DNA of 63,792 bases, taken from assembly GCA_004380135.1 (NCBI GenBank), contig QXCR01000161.1:1-63792 (forward strand). The letters run 5' to 3'. Shown piece by piece: positions 43,967-55,531 of the stretch (positions are counted from its first letter, which is position 1; each line of letters opens with the position of its first letter). The notes under the pieces were generated by a model, which was not told the origin of the DNA, did no database searches, and was given only the letters and a program-made list of their open reading frames with translations. A program made the translations under genes and the position numbers. This DNA is from Stemphylium vesicarium (Eukaryota; Ascomycota; Dothideomycetes; Pleosporales; Pleosporaceae).

Positions 43967-45350
43967 ATGGTGAGAAGGCCATTGTTTAAACGCGTTCCCG
44001 CTCACTAACAGCAGCCAGAACTCCAAGTCGCTGCGCCGTCTTGCTGCCGATCACGGCTCTCTGCATACTGTCGGCTTGCCGCCCAATTACCTGTTTGCAC
44101 CCGAATCAGATGGTGCTGCAGACCTTACATCTCTCGATATCCTCCTCGCCGGCCCGGTTGGCACACCTTACGCAGGCGGTGTCTGGCGACTACACCTCGA
44201 TATCCCACCCACATATCCTACCGCCCCACCTACAGCACAATTCAGAACACGGCTTTGGCACCCAAACATCGACGAAGCGACTGGCGCTGTCTGCGTGGAA
44301 ACCCTGAAACGTGATTGGAGCAGCACCCTCAAACTGAGAGACGTGCTGGTGACGATATCATGTCTACTCATACAACCGAATCCAGCAAGTGCGCTGAATG
44401 AAGCGGCAGGAAAGCTCGCAGTGGAAGACTGGGAAGGCTACTGCCGGAGAGCGAAGCTCATGACGGACATCCACGCAGCCATACCAAATAGCATCGCAAA
44501 GGACGTCAAAGAAGCCCAGATGCGAGGCGAAGAGAAGGCTACTGAGCCCGAGCAGCCAGTCGCGAAACCACACTCCAAGGGCAAAGAAAAGGAGCGAGTC
44601 AAGGTCACACCCGCCGGGCCCAAGCTACAGCGTCAAGCATCCGAGGATGAAGAAAACAGGCGGCGCCGAGGTGCGACACAAGACGCAGACAGTGATCCAG
44701 AGAGCGACTGGATACCCGGGCCTGTCAAGACGAGCAAAGTCCCCGGCCGACAAGAGAACAACATCTTCGGCATAAAAGGGCTAGAAGACAGCATGCAAAT
44801 TGACACGCCACCGAAACGCATCTTCGCCGCCGAAACCAAGTCGCCCATTAGAGAACAAAAGCCGCAAATCGACGACGCTGACCCCTTCATCACCGTAACC
44901 TCGAAACGACACACACAGATCTCGAACCCGTTTGACCTACGCATCCCTCCCGCCTCCACCGCAGCACCTCATCCTTCCACCTGCACCTCCACTTCATCCC
45001 AGCAGCATCCTCCTCCACCCGCGTCAACAAACCCACTCCCACCCTCGCACCTAAAATTCTCCCACCAAAACCCCTTCTCCGTAATCCAACCCCCCAACAC
45101 CCAAACCAACCCGCTCCTCGCCGAATTTTCCTTTTCCTGGGAGGAATCAGATCTCCTGCACAACGCTGGCTTGAAAAAACAAGACGTTGGTGCTGGACTG
45201 AGTAAATCAGACGTCAGGAAACGCGTTGTGGGGGAGGCGTTTGAGGAGAAGAGAAGGTGGGAGATGAAGAGGTTTCGTAGGGCCGGGTGCGATTTGAGGA
45301 GGTATAATTGTGGGGATTTTGGGGCTAGGACGGGGGTTGGAAGACTTTGA
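43967..45350 (+). CDS. E2 ubiquitin-conjugating enzyme with long C-terminal tail
   Basis: Carries ubiquitin as a thioester for an E3. The coding part of exon 1 is just the ATG (43967-43969), directly followed by a 49-nt intron (43970-44018, with CTCACTAACAGCAGCCAG at its end). Exon 2 then reads NSKSLRRLAADHGSLHTVGL and on into the UBC fold: LDILLAGPVGTPYAGGVWRL, YPTAPPTAQFRTRLWHPNID, the active-site Cys in TGAVCVETLKRDWSSTLKLR, and ISCLLIQPNPASALNEAAG. The total is 1335 nt, 444 residues. About 290 residues follow the fold: a disordered tail rich in Lys/Glu/Pro with phosphorylatable SDPESDW, and a more structured end. The fold looks closest to UBE2T-like enzymes; that placement is tentative. 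Confidence 0.9.
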
Positions 45351-45950
45351 GGGGTGGGAGAGAGAGGGTGTTAATGATGAGATGGGAGGTTGGGGTGGGT
45401 GTGCATAGCGAGGTTGGTGTTTTCTTCTCTTCTCTTATAACTCTTGGGCTGGCTGGGTGTGTAGACGTGCACACAGAGACATGGATACAACAGCGGATAT
45501 CAAGTTTACCTCTCGTCAGACCAAACCATCGGTAATGAATGTCTCTTGTTGTAATCGTTGGTATCAGTGTACGCAGTGGCGCGATGGGATGTAATTTCAT
45601 GCGCTCGTACAATGCGAGTTTGAAGTCATGATCCTCCCTCCTGTTACTTTCATCTTTAGTTTTTTTGTTCGTTTTTCTGCGACGAGGAAAGCGAGAGGGA
45701 ATAGGAATGGGAACGGGAAGGGGAGAGGGAGACAGAGAGGCGGCATGTCTCTGTCAGGCGTAAACCTTTGCCTCTCTTTTCTCACCCCCGAGACGAGATG
45801 AGATGAGGTGGGGAGGACGAGGGTAGGGCTTGCACATGCAGGTTTCCCCACTTTTCTTCTGTTCACACAGGAACGGTCCTCATAGTGGACGAATTCGGTG
45901 ATTTTCACACAAACGGCTCTTCCATGATAGCATCTTCTCTTTTGTTTCCT
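45351..45950. other. intergenic, E2 3' side, approach to the repeat array
   Basis: No gene recognised. From about 45650 to 45830 the plus strand is strongly purine-rich (GGGAAGGGGAGAGG, GAGATGAGATGAGG), similar to the composition of the array that follows. Confidence 0.45.
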
Positions 45951-48300
45951 GCTCCGAGGGAAGACAGAGAGGCAAAGCCATATTCGAGACTGCATTTTTT
46001 AGACAGCGAAGGGGCTCTGCGCATCGGTTCCATGTCGTTGTCTTTTTTCAAGTCATGTATAGCTCGCAGGTATTTTTTGTAATGGGAAAGAAGGGAAGAG
46101 AAAGTGGGGAGTGGAGAGTGGAGAGTGGAGGGTAGCATTTACAGTAGCTAGTACATAGGTTTGCCGACGAAGAGGCGCGGAGACATCCATTCTCCGTCGT
46201 GCTCTTTTGAGAAAGATGGGGGGTGTTGTATTTTTCTTCATCCAAAAGGCCCGCATAAGATTGTTTTGGTCTGATTTCTTTATGGCTTGTAGGAGGCCGG
46301 GAAGGACAGGAAGGACAGAAAGGACGTGTAAACCTCGTATGCGCTTTTGATATAGAGGAGAGCAGGGAAGAACATGGGACTCCTCTATGACTTCTTTATT
46401 TTAGTGAATTAGGAAAGATGATTTCTTCGCGCGGAACGCCAGCATAATAACAAGCGGGCGGGTATTTAAGGTCTCCAGGAAGCGCGGGAAGGACATGCGA
46501 TGCCATTCCAAGGGTTTTAGAAAAGAGGAGATAAGGACAGGACATAACCCTTCTGCATTTTATCACTGTGTCTCTAGAGAAAGATGTAGTTTTTGGTTGC
46601 GTAGGACGGGGGCATCGCGAGATTCGGGAACGATTTTAGTAGACCGCGGAAGAGCAGGAAGGCCATGTGACGTCATTCTGAGGATTTTAGAAGAGATGAG
46701 ACAAGGACAAAATATAATCTTTCTGCGTTTTTGGTTTTAGGTGAAAGGCAGGATGTTCGCCTAGGGTCGCCAGCATAGTAAACGAAAAGTAGCGGTTTCA
46801 ATCTCTTCGGGAAGTACAAGAGGGACATACGGTGTTGTTACAAGAAGAAGAGCGCAAGTCTATGATAAACTTTGTGTGCTGGTGATTTTGGTTGTTTCTG
46901 GTCAAGGATGGAAAGGGGGCAGAACGCCACATAGTAGAGGGGAACGCAGATTTTGATAGTCTCCAGGAGTGCAAAAATAACATGCCCATGATTGGATGTG
47001 ATTTTAGAGAATGAGGAAGCAAGTCCATAAAGCGGTCTTTGCTGAAGTTTTCGTTTTTTCTGGTGAAGAATGGAAAGGCCTTTTTCTCCTCGGAGGGAGG
47101 CGGATTTTAAATATCACCAGGAGCGCAGAAAGGACATCGCTTTTGTTAGACAGCATTTTAGAGAAGAAGGAAGCAAGTCCATACATCCTTTGATGGTGCG
47201 ATTTTGATAGCTCAAAGGGAAATGAAGTGTACGATGAATCTCAGCGCAGGTATCGTATTTATGCCCTCTGAGGAACCCAGAAAGCACATGGGGACGCTGA
47301 TGTTGCATTTAGAGAAGAAGAGCGCAGGACTCCATATCGTTTTGTTCTTAAGGGTTTCAATAACAAAGAGGAGCAAAGTGTAGAAGAAGAGAGGTACACT
47401 AGAAACGGTATTTGTAGCCTCTGGGAGGAGCGGGAAGGACATGGTTTCTGACTAACGCAGTTTTAGAGAAGAGAGCAGAACCAGAAAGAAGGGTGAAGTG
47501 TAGGAAGAAGAGAAACAGTTCGAAGGCGGTATTTATATCCACGTCGACTAGTATTAGCGAAGCCAAGGCGATCCATTCGCACCTGAAAGTGTCGTGAATA
47601 CTGTTTGTATAGAAAGTATAGGTCGAGGGATTTCCATGTCCGGGAATACCTGTGGTTTTTGTTAGCCTGCGGAAGAACAAAAAGGACATACACATCAAGA
47701 AAACGACCTTTAGAGAGGAAGAAAGCAGACTCCATCCCTTGTATATCTCTCTCTTTTGGAAGATACAAAAAAGTGTAGAGTGGAAGCAGGAGAGAGGGAA
47801 AGCAGAGAGGGGTTTTTTTGTATCCACAACGACGGGGACTAGTAGTAATAAGGCGGAGACACCCGTAACATCGATGCGGGCTGCGTTGATTTAAAACAGA
47901 TAAGATAGGTCGATTTCTTGTCATGGCTGGCCTCGAATACGTTTTTGAGGCCGCGGGAGGACAGAGAGAACATGATTGTCTCTTGTATACCCTTAGAGGA
48001 GATAAGGACAGGACACCATCGCTTTGGACCGAGTCTACTTTTGGAAGATACAAAGAGGGGTAGAATGTTGAAGAAAGGAAGGAGGAGGTACAGCAGAGAA
48101 TGTGTTTTTATATCCGCAACCAAGAGGAATATAACGGAGAAAACGGAGCTTCGCACGTGTCATTGTAGTATGTTTTCCCAGTGAGAAAAGATAGATGGTC
48201 GTTTCCTCAATGCAGATTTCGAAGATGTCTTTTGGAGCGGCGGAGGGGAAAAAGACATGGCGCAGTGTTGACAAACTTTTAGAGAACAACGGCGATCTCC
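45951..48300 (+). repeat. diverged tandem array, units about 152-170 bp then 247-285 bp
   Basis: A purine-rich core close to CCTC(G)GGAAGnnnnGGAAGGACAT recurs, its terminal CAT ending near 46496, 46666, 46828, 46983, 47137, 47289, 47442, 47689, 47973 and 48258. Steps are 170, 162, 155, 154, 152, 153, 247, 284 and 285 bp. A second box, close to TTTTAGAGAAGAAGAAGCAAGTCCAT, follows each core by 20-40 bp (for example 47002-47029, 47156-47183, 47307-47336, 47708-47735). A weaker member lies at 45951-46016 and another near 46293-46327. From 47440 on, units gain a third box (TTTGGAAGATACAAAnAnGTGTAG...TTTnTATCC). Copies are far diverged, so pairwise identity is low outside the boxes. No frame is open across units in either direction. 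Function unknown. Confidence 0.85.
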
Positions 48301-49500
48301 ACACATGTGGAGAGCTCTGAAAGCTTTTAGGGAAATATACAACGAAGTGTAGTGTAAACGGAAGACGATCATGCGCTGTGGTGGTGGCATTTTATACACC
48401 GTTGGCAGACACTAGTGTTGAGAACACGGAACGAGGAACGCACATCGAGGTACCGTAAATGTCTTTTCGTGTTCTCGGTTTTCAAGTTTGACGATCCCGC
48501 ACATGACGCCGATGCGGGTTGACTTTTGTTTGGAGAAGCGGAAAACGGGGCAAAGTCATGTTAGGAAACACTAAAGATTCTTTTATGAGGGACAGAAAAG
48601 GTGGAAGACTCTCATAAGCGCAAGGATAATCACTTTAAATGTTTTCGTAGAGACTGGCTGAGTTATAGGTATAGCAAGGAGAAGAGAGGTCGAGGAAGGT
48701 AGGATTTATACAACGGCTCTCACACCGCATCCGATAGCGTGCGGGCAGGCCAGTGAAGACATCGAAAGCTCTGATATCTGTTTTAGGAAGCCTTCTGGTC
48801 TTTCATGAGCGGGTGAACAAATTATACCCGTCAACCTTTTCTCTTTTTGTCGAAGAATTTGAAATGGACGGTAGGATCATCGCGCTCTATCTAGCAGATT
48901 TCAAAGAACAGAAGAAGCAAACCCATCGCGTGATACGTGTGTATTTTTCAACGGACTCGGGAACGTTGGTAGGATGAGGAGAAGAAGGTTGAGAGGGTGG
49001 GAGGGATATTCATATTGGGAGTCACGTGGATGCAAGTGAGATAGCCCCTGCGGAGTGGTATCGCGATTGAGGGTCTCACCCCTTTAACATTGATTGGAAC
49101 AATTCTCTCAATTCCCTTTTGTGTTCGACAGGAATGATGAGTAGGAAAATCATGCATTTTCTCGTCGTATAATGTACTGTTTGCGCGGATGGCAAGACGT
49201 GAGCTAGAAGAGCTAGCACTTTCGGGGCGCAAAAGTGGGGTCAGCTCATCGGACGCGGATTTCGAACAGTGCCCGTGGAAACGACTCGCCCCGGGAGCCT
49301 AAACTTCGAAAGTAACAGCGATGAGGTTCGATGAGCCTGTCTCAAGTGTCTACTTTGTGGAAATGATGTAGGTAAAGGCACGTGAGTGCGCGATCGGCGT
49401 GCCTAACTCCTTCGATGCACGCACGGGCTTCGGCCCCACCATTTCAGTGAGGTTCTTACCCCATATCTCCCTAACCAAACAACGCCACTACATTGCAGCA
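48301..49500. other. gene-less stretch after the array
   Basis: Array-like pieces continue weakly to about 48720 (for example TTTTATACACCG near 48390 and TTTATACAACGG near 48707). After that the sequence looks ordinary. I see no gene until 49501. Confidence 0.45.
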
Positions 49501-50850
49501 ATGGATGAAGACTCTGAACTTGAACCTGAATCTTTCCGCATCACCCACCGAAAGCATTGGCGGTCAGTATTTACTTACCCCCAAAACCGACGTGGCCCGT
49601 CCAAGTACAGCCGCCCAAGCCCTCAATGATATCCGAAAGAAATCTCATACCGCCGCAGCAAACAGCAAATACAGCAGGCTCGAGATGAGCGAAAAACATG
49701 TCGCAGCCTAGCTAACGCAATGTGCACGAAGCTTCCTCGAGAACTAAGAGATCAGATCTACTTCCACCTTGTCCACGAGCATCCGATGTACCACCAAGAC
49801 TACATTTTTCGAGGTCTAACTCAAGCCGGAAAAAATGACTTAGTTGATCCAGAAGCCCGGATCTTTTGTCCTGCGTATGTTGGCCGCCAGATCGCGAAAG
49901 AGGCGGCAGGATCCTACTACGACTGCAACCTCTTCCAGCTTCACGGCATTGGTGAGCTGGCGTCTTTGCTGAACTTCGATCTCTTTGAACTTGGTCTACG
50001 ACCAAGCAAGCACATTCGGAAGTTACATGTCACTGTCGAAATGGAGAAGCTATGTGAGATAGGAGGTCTAGAGGATGCCCATTATATTGCAACTTATCTC
50101 TGGGAAGGAGTGATGAAACCTCCGGACGACCCAATCGAAGATATAAAGCAACTCGTTCAGTTTCACGACAATCTGGAGGCAATGTTGAAGCTATTAGTCC
50201 AGCAGGCTAAGCTCTCTATTAAGTTTGAGCTAAATCAGCATTACAACGAATCTGATGCCAGTAGCGGTTATGATGAGATGGTAATGGCGGGGGAGCACTC
50301 GGAGGACGAAAAGCACATATCTTCACTTGAGACCGAGCGCAAATTTATCAACATGCTAGAGGCGTTGAGGAAGCCAGTGTATGATCTCATACACGCAGGG
50401 GCTGATGTGGATGTGTCTCTAGGCGAAGACATCCACTTGACCAAACAATTCTTTCTCGATAAGAAGGATTGGGAGCAAGTAAGTACTCATTCTAGTCAGC
50501 AGCTGCTACTATACTGAAGCGAGCAAAAGGAGAAGAAGAAAAACATGTGTCGATCAAACCATTACAGCGTCGAGAAGAATCTGAAACCCCAGAATACGTT
50601 AGTGAAGGATTACCCACGCCGCTACAATAAACAGTTTGCCGAGCAGCTTCCAGGTCTCAGAAAGCGTTGGGGATACGAGTCATTTGTCGATGTGGCAGGC
50701 ATCGAGGATGCGTCGGATAGCGAGCTTGGGAGTGATGTCGACACCAACGGCGCATACTATGATGACGACTCTGAACAGGAAGTGAGGTACGATCTTGACG
50801 ACCAAGATGATGATGCTGAATATGGCTACGACGACGACTTATGTTGGTAA
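49501..50850 (+). CDS. hypothetical protein, family with a local truncated relative
   Basis: I do not recognise a named gene. A start at 49501 (MDEDSELEPESFRITHRKHW) can be spliced by an intron of about 97 nt (49562-49658) to RKQQIQQARDERKTCRSLAN and on to MCTKLPRELRDQIYFHLVHE, a short pattern like that opening many fungal F-box-like/2EXR proteins. The body (to about 50478) is alpha-rich and has FINMLEALRKPVYDLIHAGA. A donor GTAAGT at 50479 follows. Downstream, two frames look usable: one ends at 50630 (SETPEYVSEGLPTPLQ), the other runs to 50850 with a very acidic tail (YYDDDSEQEVRYDLDDQDDD). Which acceptor is used decides the C-terminus. A start at 49720 is the conservative alternative. Confidence 0.6.
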
Positions 50851-51440
50851 ACATATTGGGGTATGCACGCACTTACTAGGACACGCGATACACAGCAAGA
50901 GAACGATACCCATCTTTAGGACATATCTGCTAAGTACATTGAGACGGTTGCCTACTAGTCTTTTCATCAAGAAAAACCGCTTCATTACAGCAATGGGCTA
51001 CGACTCTGATCTAGGGAAATATACACTATAGGATGCTATAAGTATCATGACGTGTACTCGATAGAGATAGGGCTAGTGATGACTTTCCTATAGCTCCACA
51101 CTCTTCCCATGAGATACACTACCCTGTGCGACCCATTTTTATGCTGCATCACGTCTGTTGATAGTACCTCAAGCTGACTGATAATGGAATGTACCTGATA
51201 TTACTTGATACCAGCAAAGTTGACATTGACCTGAGCGATAAGGACGAAAAGAAGACATTGAAACTAGCGCCGGCAAACTGATGAAAGAATAAAGTCAAAT
51301 TGCTGTGTGGATCCCTATCCTAGAAGACACAGCACAAATTATCTCCCACGCCTTCGATATAACGCAAATCTACCGTATTCCTCCCTTTCACATTCTTTCA
51401 ATCATGGTGCTACAATCAAGCCCCATTCTCAAAGTCCCTG
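50851..51440. other. intergenic, convergent side
   Basis: About 590 bp. At 50978-51016 a sequence resembles the start region of the gene at 49501 (CATTACAGCAATGGGCTACGACTCTGAT against CATTGCAGCAATGGATGAAGACTCTGAA), followed by an early stop. No gene is called. Confidence 0.4.
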
Positions 51441-53199
51441 CTATGCTGGTGTGGCCTTTAGCCAAAGGGCCGGTTTGTACCACAACGCCCAATACATCTT
51501 TTGGTCCATCCAGCTGTTCGCACTCTCTTCACACATCTCGAAGTCGTAGCTCCACAGCAGCCTGGCAGCAACAAGACGAATGACGTAAAGAGCCAAACTG
51601 TGCAATGTGTTAGTTGACGGAAGTATACGACCGGAGAGCATGTTGTACCTTCTTCCAATGCAGTTTCTCGGCCCGAAAGAGAACGGCTGGAACACATCTC
51701 GGCTATCGTTGGCATATTGTTCGTATAGAGGATCGGTTGGTATCCAGCGTTCTGGGACAAAAGCCTCGGGATTCGAAAAGTTGTCTGGCGAGCGGTACGC
51801 TGCAAAGGTCGATACTGAAACTGTAGTCTAACTCATGTCAGTGTTGTTTCCGTTGGAAATCTGGGCAGCTGTGTACCTACCCCTTGAGGCACGAATTTCC
51901 CGCAAACCTCGCCCCCGTCGCCGAGCACGATACGGGGAGGTCCTATTGGAGTGGATGGGTACACTGAGACATCATTAGCCACTGATTTCCGGATGTGTAT
52001 TGAGCTACTTACATCTCATTGACTCGTCACAGCAAGCTGCAAGATACTTCAGTTTCTGGATGTTGCTCGACGTCAACTCCTCGGCAGAAGTAAAACTTTC
52101 ACGGACTTCTTTCACGACCTTCTCCAATTTCTCGGGGTTCGAAAGAATGTTAAACATGAATCCAGATAGCATGGTAGCTGTTGTCTCGGTCCCGGCTGCC
52201 ATGAACAAACTTGCGTTGGCTTTCATGTCCTCGACATCGATGCTTTTGTCTTGGTTCGCCTTGAGAATCAGGGTCCAAAAGTCGGCTGTTTCCGTAACAA
52301 GCCCTTTCTCCAATCGCTTCTCGACTAGATCAGATGAGTAGCGGCCAGTTTCCTGGAGACTGAGTCTTGTCTGTTTTGGAAGAAGAGCGTACACAGCCTT
52401 CAGAGCCAAGGGAAATCCGGAGAGAATTTGGAGGTACGGGGAAAGAATGGTACTCTCTATGATGCTGTCTACCCATCGATACATCTTATCGTTGCCGTCA
52501 AGAAGACCCAAAGTCTCCCCAAAGGCCAACTCGCCAGTTGTGTCAAAAGTGACGCAATTGAAGAGCCGGACGAAATCCAGCGGGACTTTGGGATCCGAGG
52601 CGAGAGATTGGTCTATATTGCGAATCAATTTATCGACATTTGCACGGATAAGGTGCTCTTGTGATTTGAGGGCACGTTCGGAAAATCCGTGAGTGAACAG
52701 CTTTCGTAATTGCCCATGATCGACGTCGTTGAAGGTTGCCAGCAGCGAATATCGACCGTTGCTCTCTGGACCATATATTTGTGGATCTTTCACGTTTTCG
52801 ACCTTTCTTTGGGAGGCGGTTTTATGACCATAGACATCTTTCCAGGCTCGGCCATCGGTAAAGCCGACTCTGTTCGTGGAGATACGCACGATAGGCCCAT
52901 ATTCTTGATGGGTGCGTTGAATGTACTTGACGAGATCTCCTCTCGTCCAGTGAAAAAGATAAATCCAGTCCGAGATAGCAGAGAGGGCTGGTCCTGGATA
53001 TTTTGATAGAGGGTGGAAATAGACGTTGTAGACTGCTTTAGCAATGATACCAGTGAAGACTGCAAGATGTGAGAAATCAGAGCTGGTGTCTATCGGAATC
53101 GGAATGAGGCTCACTGGCAAAACCTAGCAACACTGGTAGGGCTTTCACGAGAGAAACGGTCTCGGAAGCATTGCTGTCTAATTGCTGCACAGTCTCCAT
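51441..53199 (-). CDS. cytochrome P450 monooxygenase (CYP65-like)
   Basis: Membrane-anchored heme monooxygenase, substrate unknown. The ATG at 53199 opens METVQQLDSNASETVSLVKA with an N-terminal anchor; an intron is removed to reach IFTGIIAKAVYNVYFHPLSK. Characteristic parts follow: YPGPALSAISDWIYLFHWTR, the I-helix MAAGTETTATMLSGFMFN (A-G-x-E-T), CDESMRLYPSTPIGPPR (ExxR), PDNFSNPEAFVPERW (PERF-like) and the heme loop FQPFSFGPRNCIGR, whose Cys ligand is intact. A 51-nt intron lies just after the heme loop, then SLALYVIRLVAARLLWSYDF. Similarity to CYP65-type fungal P450s ('isotrichodermin C-15 hydroxylase-like') is by recall only. Five or six exons in total; all key residues are present. Confidence 0.9.
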
Positions 53200-54322
53200 A
53201 GTAGCAGCGACGTATCTGGGAAATGTTTGGACGAAAGTGACTTAGAAAGGCAACCAAATTGGGAAGACGTAAGATGGTAGGTGGTGCCGGATCACTTAAG
53301 CAAGCGTTGGTCCTTTAAGTATGTGACCTTCATTTGATCGTCTGAGAATGAACCCGCGCAGGTCAGTCAACTACCGAGGCGCAAGGCTGGTCCCAAGTCG
53401 CTGTTTCGGATACATAGGCATGTCAGGTTCCGATAGGTAAGCCTCAACAGCCCTCGGCACCCGCTCGGATATCTTGGCATCGCGCGGAGCTCAGCACCAT
53501 GTGATGCTGCTAGCCCGCATGCTCATTTTGAGACCAGTCCAGGCTACAATAAGCGCAGTAGTAGCAGTAGCAAGCATATTCCGGTATTCAAAGACCATGC
53601 ATAGCGTAATCGTTATCGCAAATCAACTCGAATCAATGCCCTGTCTGAATCGCTCTGCGACAAGGTTTCGTGGCATCCGAGAGACAACAACAATTTTGTC
53701 GACTACAATAGCTTACGCTCTTTCGGAGCAAGTGGTGAATCCGTGCATCGCAGCCGCACAGGGTCCGGACCTAAACCCGGACTCCGAATGAGCCCTATGT
53801 CCGCACTGTGGTTATCAAGTTTACGATCAAAGAACAAAATGTGTGTAGTCGCGTCGTTGATTTTTATGGATCCGGAAGAAAGATCGTTAACTTTGGCAAT
53901 GTAAGGTATGATGTCGAAGCTGCGCTTCGCTGCGTTTTACTGACGGTCACCTTTAGGATCACTATGAGCGCCAAAACCGCAACCAAGCACGGTGCGTAAT
54001 TGCCTCAAGCCAATGTCAAGCCGCGATATCGGCAGGCTTTTGGTATGAATGGTGATATGCTGGCTGTCTCTCTGCTTTTGACTGTGTTACAGTATAATTC
54101 CAGGGTTTGAAAGCGTTGAAAAAGGCATAGAGAACGTGTGTGCAACATTTGTCAATGTAGAGACGCAGAACGTGTGTAATAAAAGCGATAGAGGGTAGCA
54201 GTTTTGTCGAAAAAAGCACTAGAATGGCCCCTTGGCGTTTTTCAATCGTCGCATTTTTATTTGTAGACCGCTCAACTAAGCCTTTCCTTCTTCTTTTCTT
54301 CTCTCCTTCTCTCTCCCCTGCG
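53200..54322. other. intergenic, about 1.1 kb
   Basis: P450 promoter and 3' side of the reductase gene (both minus). A few frames of about 60-105 codons have no family match. No RNA or repeat is seen. Confidence 0.45.
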
Positions 54323-55531
54323 CTAAACCTGATTCGCGGTTTCTGTTTTCGCAGACGCCAGCTGGATATAGTGGTCAACCACGCTCTCAACCTGATCTCC
54401 GAAGCCCGTAAAATTCCAACCAAGCAGCTTTTCTGTCTCGGATGCATCCATCTTAGGAGGTCTGGTCTGCAACGTGCCAGTGAGCGGGAAAAGGCCACCA
54501 GACACTTCCTCATCATAGTGTCGCTGCACAATCTCCTTTACATCATCGTATCGTACTCCCTCAGTTCCACCAGAAGAGCACAGAAGCCTTCGATTGCCAG
54601 GAATGGATAGATTCAAGGCATCGATGTATACCCTTGCAACATCATGAAGATGAACGGAAGCTCCAAGCGCTGGCGTCTCAAGGATGCGGCCTATCAAAGG
54701 CCCGATGACAAAACCGTTCGTGCTTGCTTCGAGTTGCTTCTTGATAGTATTGAGCTCGTTCTTTCCAATCACCGTGCTAGGTAGCACACTGATCAGATCG
54801 ATTCCAGGCCGTTCATTCTCAATGAACTGTTCGAAGGCCGCAAGCGCATGACTTTTAGCGACGGCGTACGCCTCGATTGGTGCGATGAACGCGCCTGTCG
54901 CATCTGGTGGAGGATTCGTATCATTCGCTGAAGACTGCCAACAAAGGCACTTAGGAAGGCGCAACTATCTTACCTCTGAAGACCTTCTCCGTATTGTCAG
55001 ATAAGACGTATTCCATGGGCAAAAATGTAGCCATTGAGGATGTGATGACGACTGTCTTCACTGAAGATACCTCTGCAGCTGACCTCATGATGCCAACCGT
55101 CGCTTGAACGGCAGGATCGATTACATACCGCTTGTAGTCGTCGGTCTAGGTTCTCGATTGTAAATGTCACGTGTCTGTGCAAGGACGCTCAACTTACAGT
55201 CAGTGGCAGTGGAGACGCCACATGAACCACAGCATCGATTCCATCAAGAACACCGTCAAACGCGGCATCCTTCAAAAGGTCGTCGACGACTACGAATTCC
55301 AAATTCTTCTTGAAAGGCTTCACGGATTCCGTGTTTTGTATCTGATTTTCCTGCTCCGCTTTGCGAACGACTGCGTGAACGTGGTAGCCTTGCAAGAACG
55401 CTTCTAGAAGAACGCGGTATCCAACGTGTCCAGAGACGCCGGTAATCTGTCCACTGTTAGCGCTAAGCACGGGTTGTGACCTCTCCCCGTCGGGTCAGTG
55501 TGCTTCTCACAAGGAGTTTCCGGCTAGACAT
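54323..55531 (-). CDS. extended SDR, NAD(P)-dependent reductase (dihydroflavonol-reductase/epimerase-like)
   Basis: Probably reduces a carbonyl group with NADPH. The short first exon is MSSRKLL (ATG at 55531); a 57-nt-class intron joins it to ITGVSGHVGYRVLLEAFLQG, the GxxGxxG Rossmann loop. Then VVDDLLKDAAFDGVLDGIDA, VVHVASPLPLTTDDYKRYVI, PAVQATVGIMRSAAEVSSVK, TVVITSSMATFLP, and IEAYAVAKSHALAAFEQFIE, which contains the catalytic YxxxK. Serine/threonine of the active site is in the ITSSM stretch. C-terminal substrate region: LISVLPSTVIGKNELNTIKK and ASVHLHDVARVYIDALNLSI. Four exons, about 345 residues. It lies just upstream (on the same strand) of the P450, so a small pathway pairing is possible but unproven. 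Confidence 0.9.

Noticed and set aside
46670..46680. CRE-like TGACGTCA site in one array unit
   Set aside because: It occurs in one unit only and is not kept in the others, so it is unlikely to explain the array.
45951..48300. Protein-coding repeat gene in the array
   Set aside because: Frames open for 60-90 codons exist in several units on both strands, but frame and sequence change from unit to unit and stops fall inside most copies, so a repeat protein is not supported.
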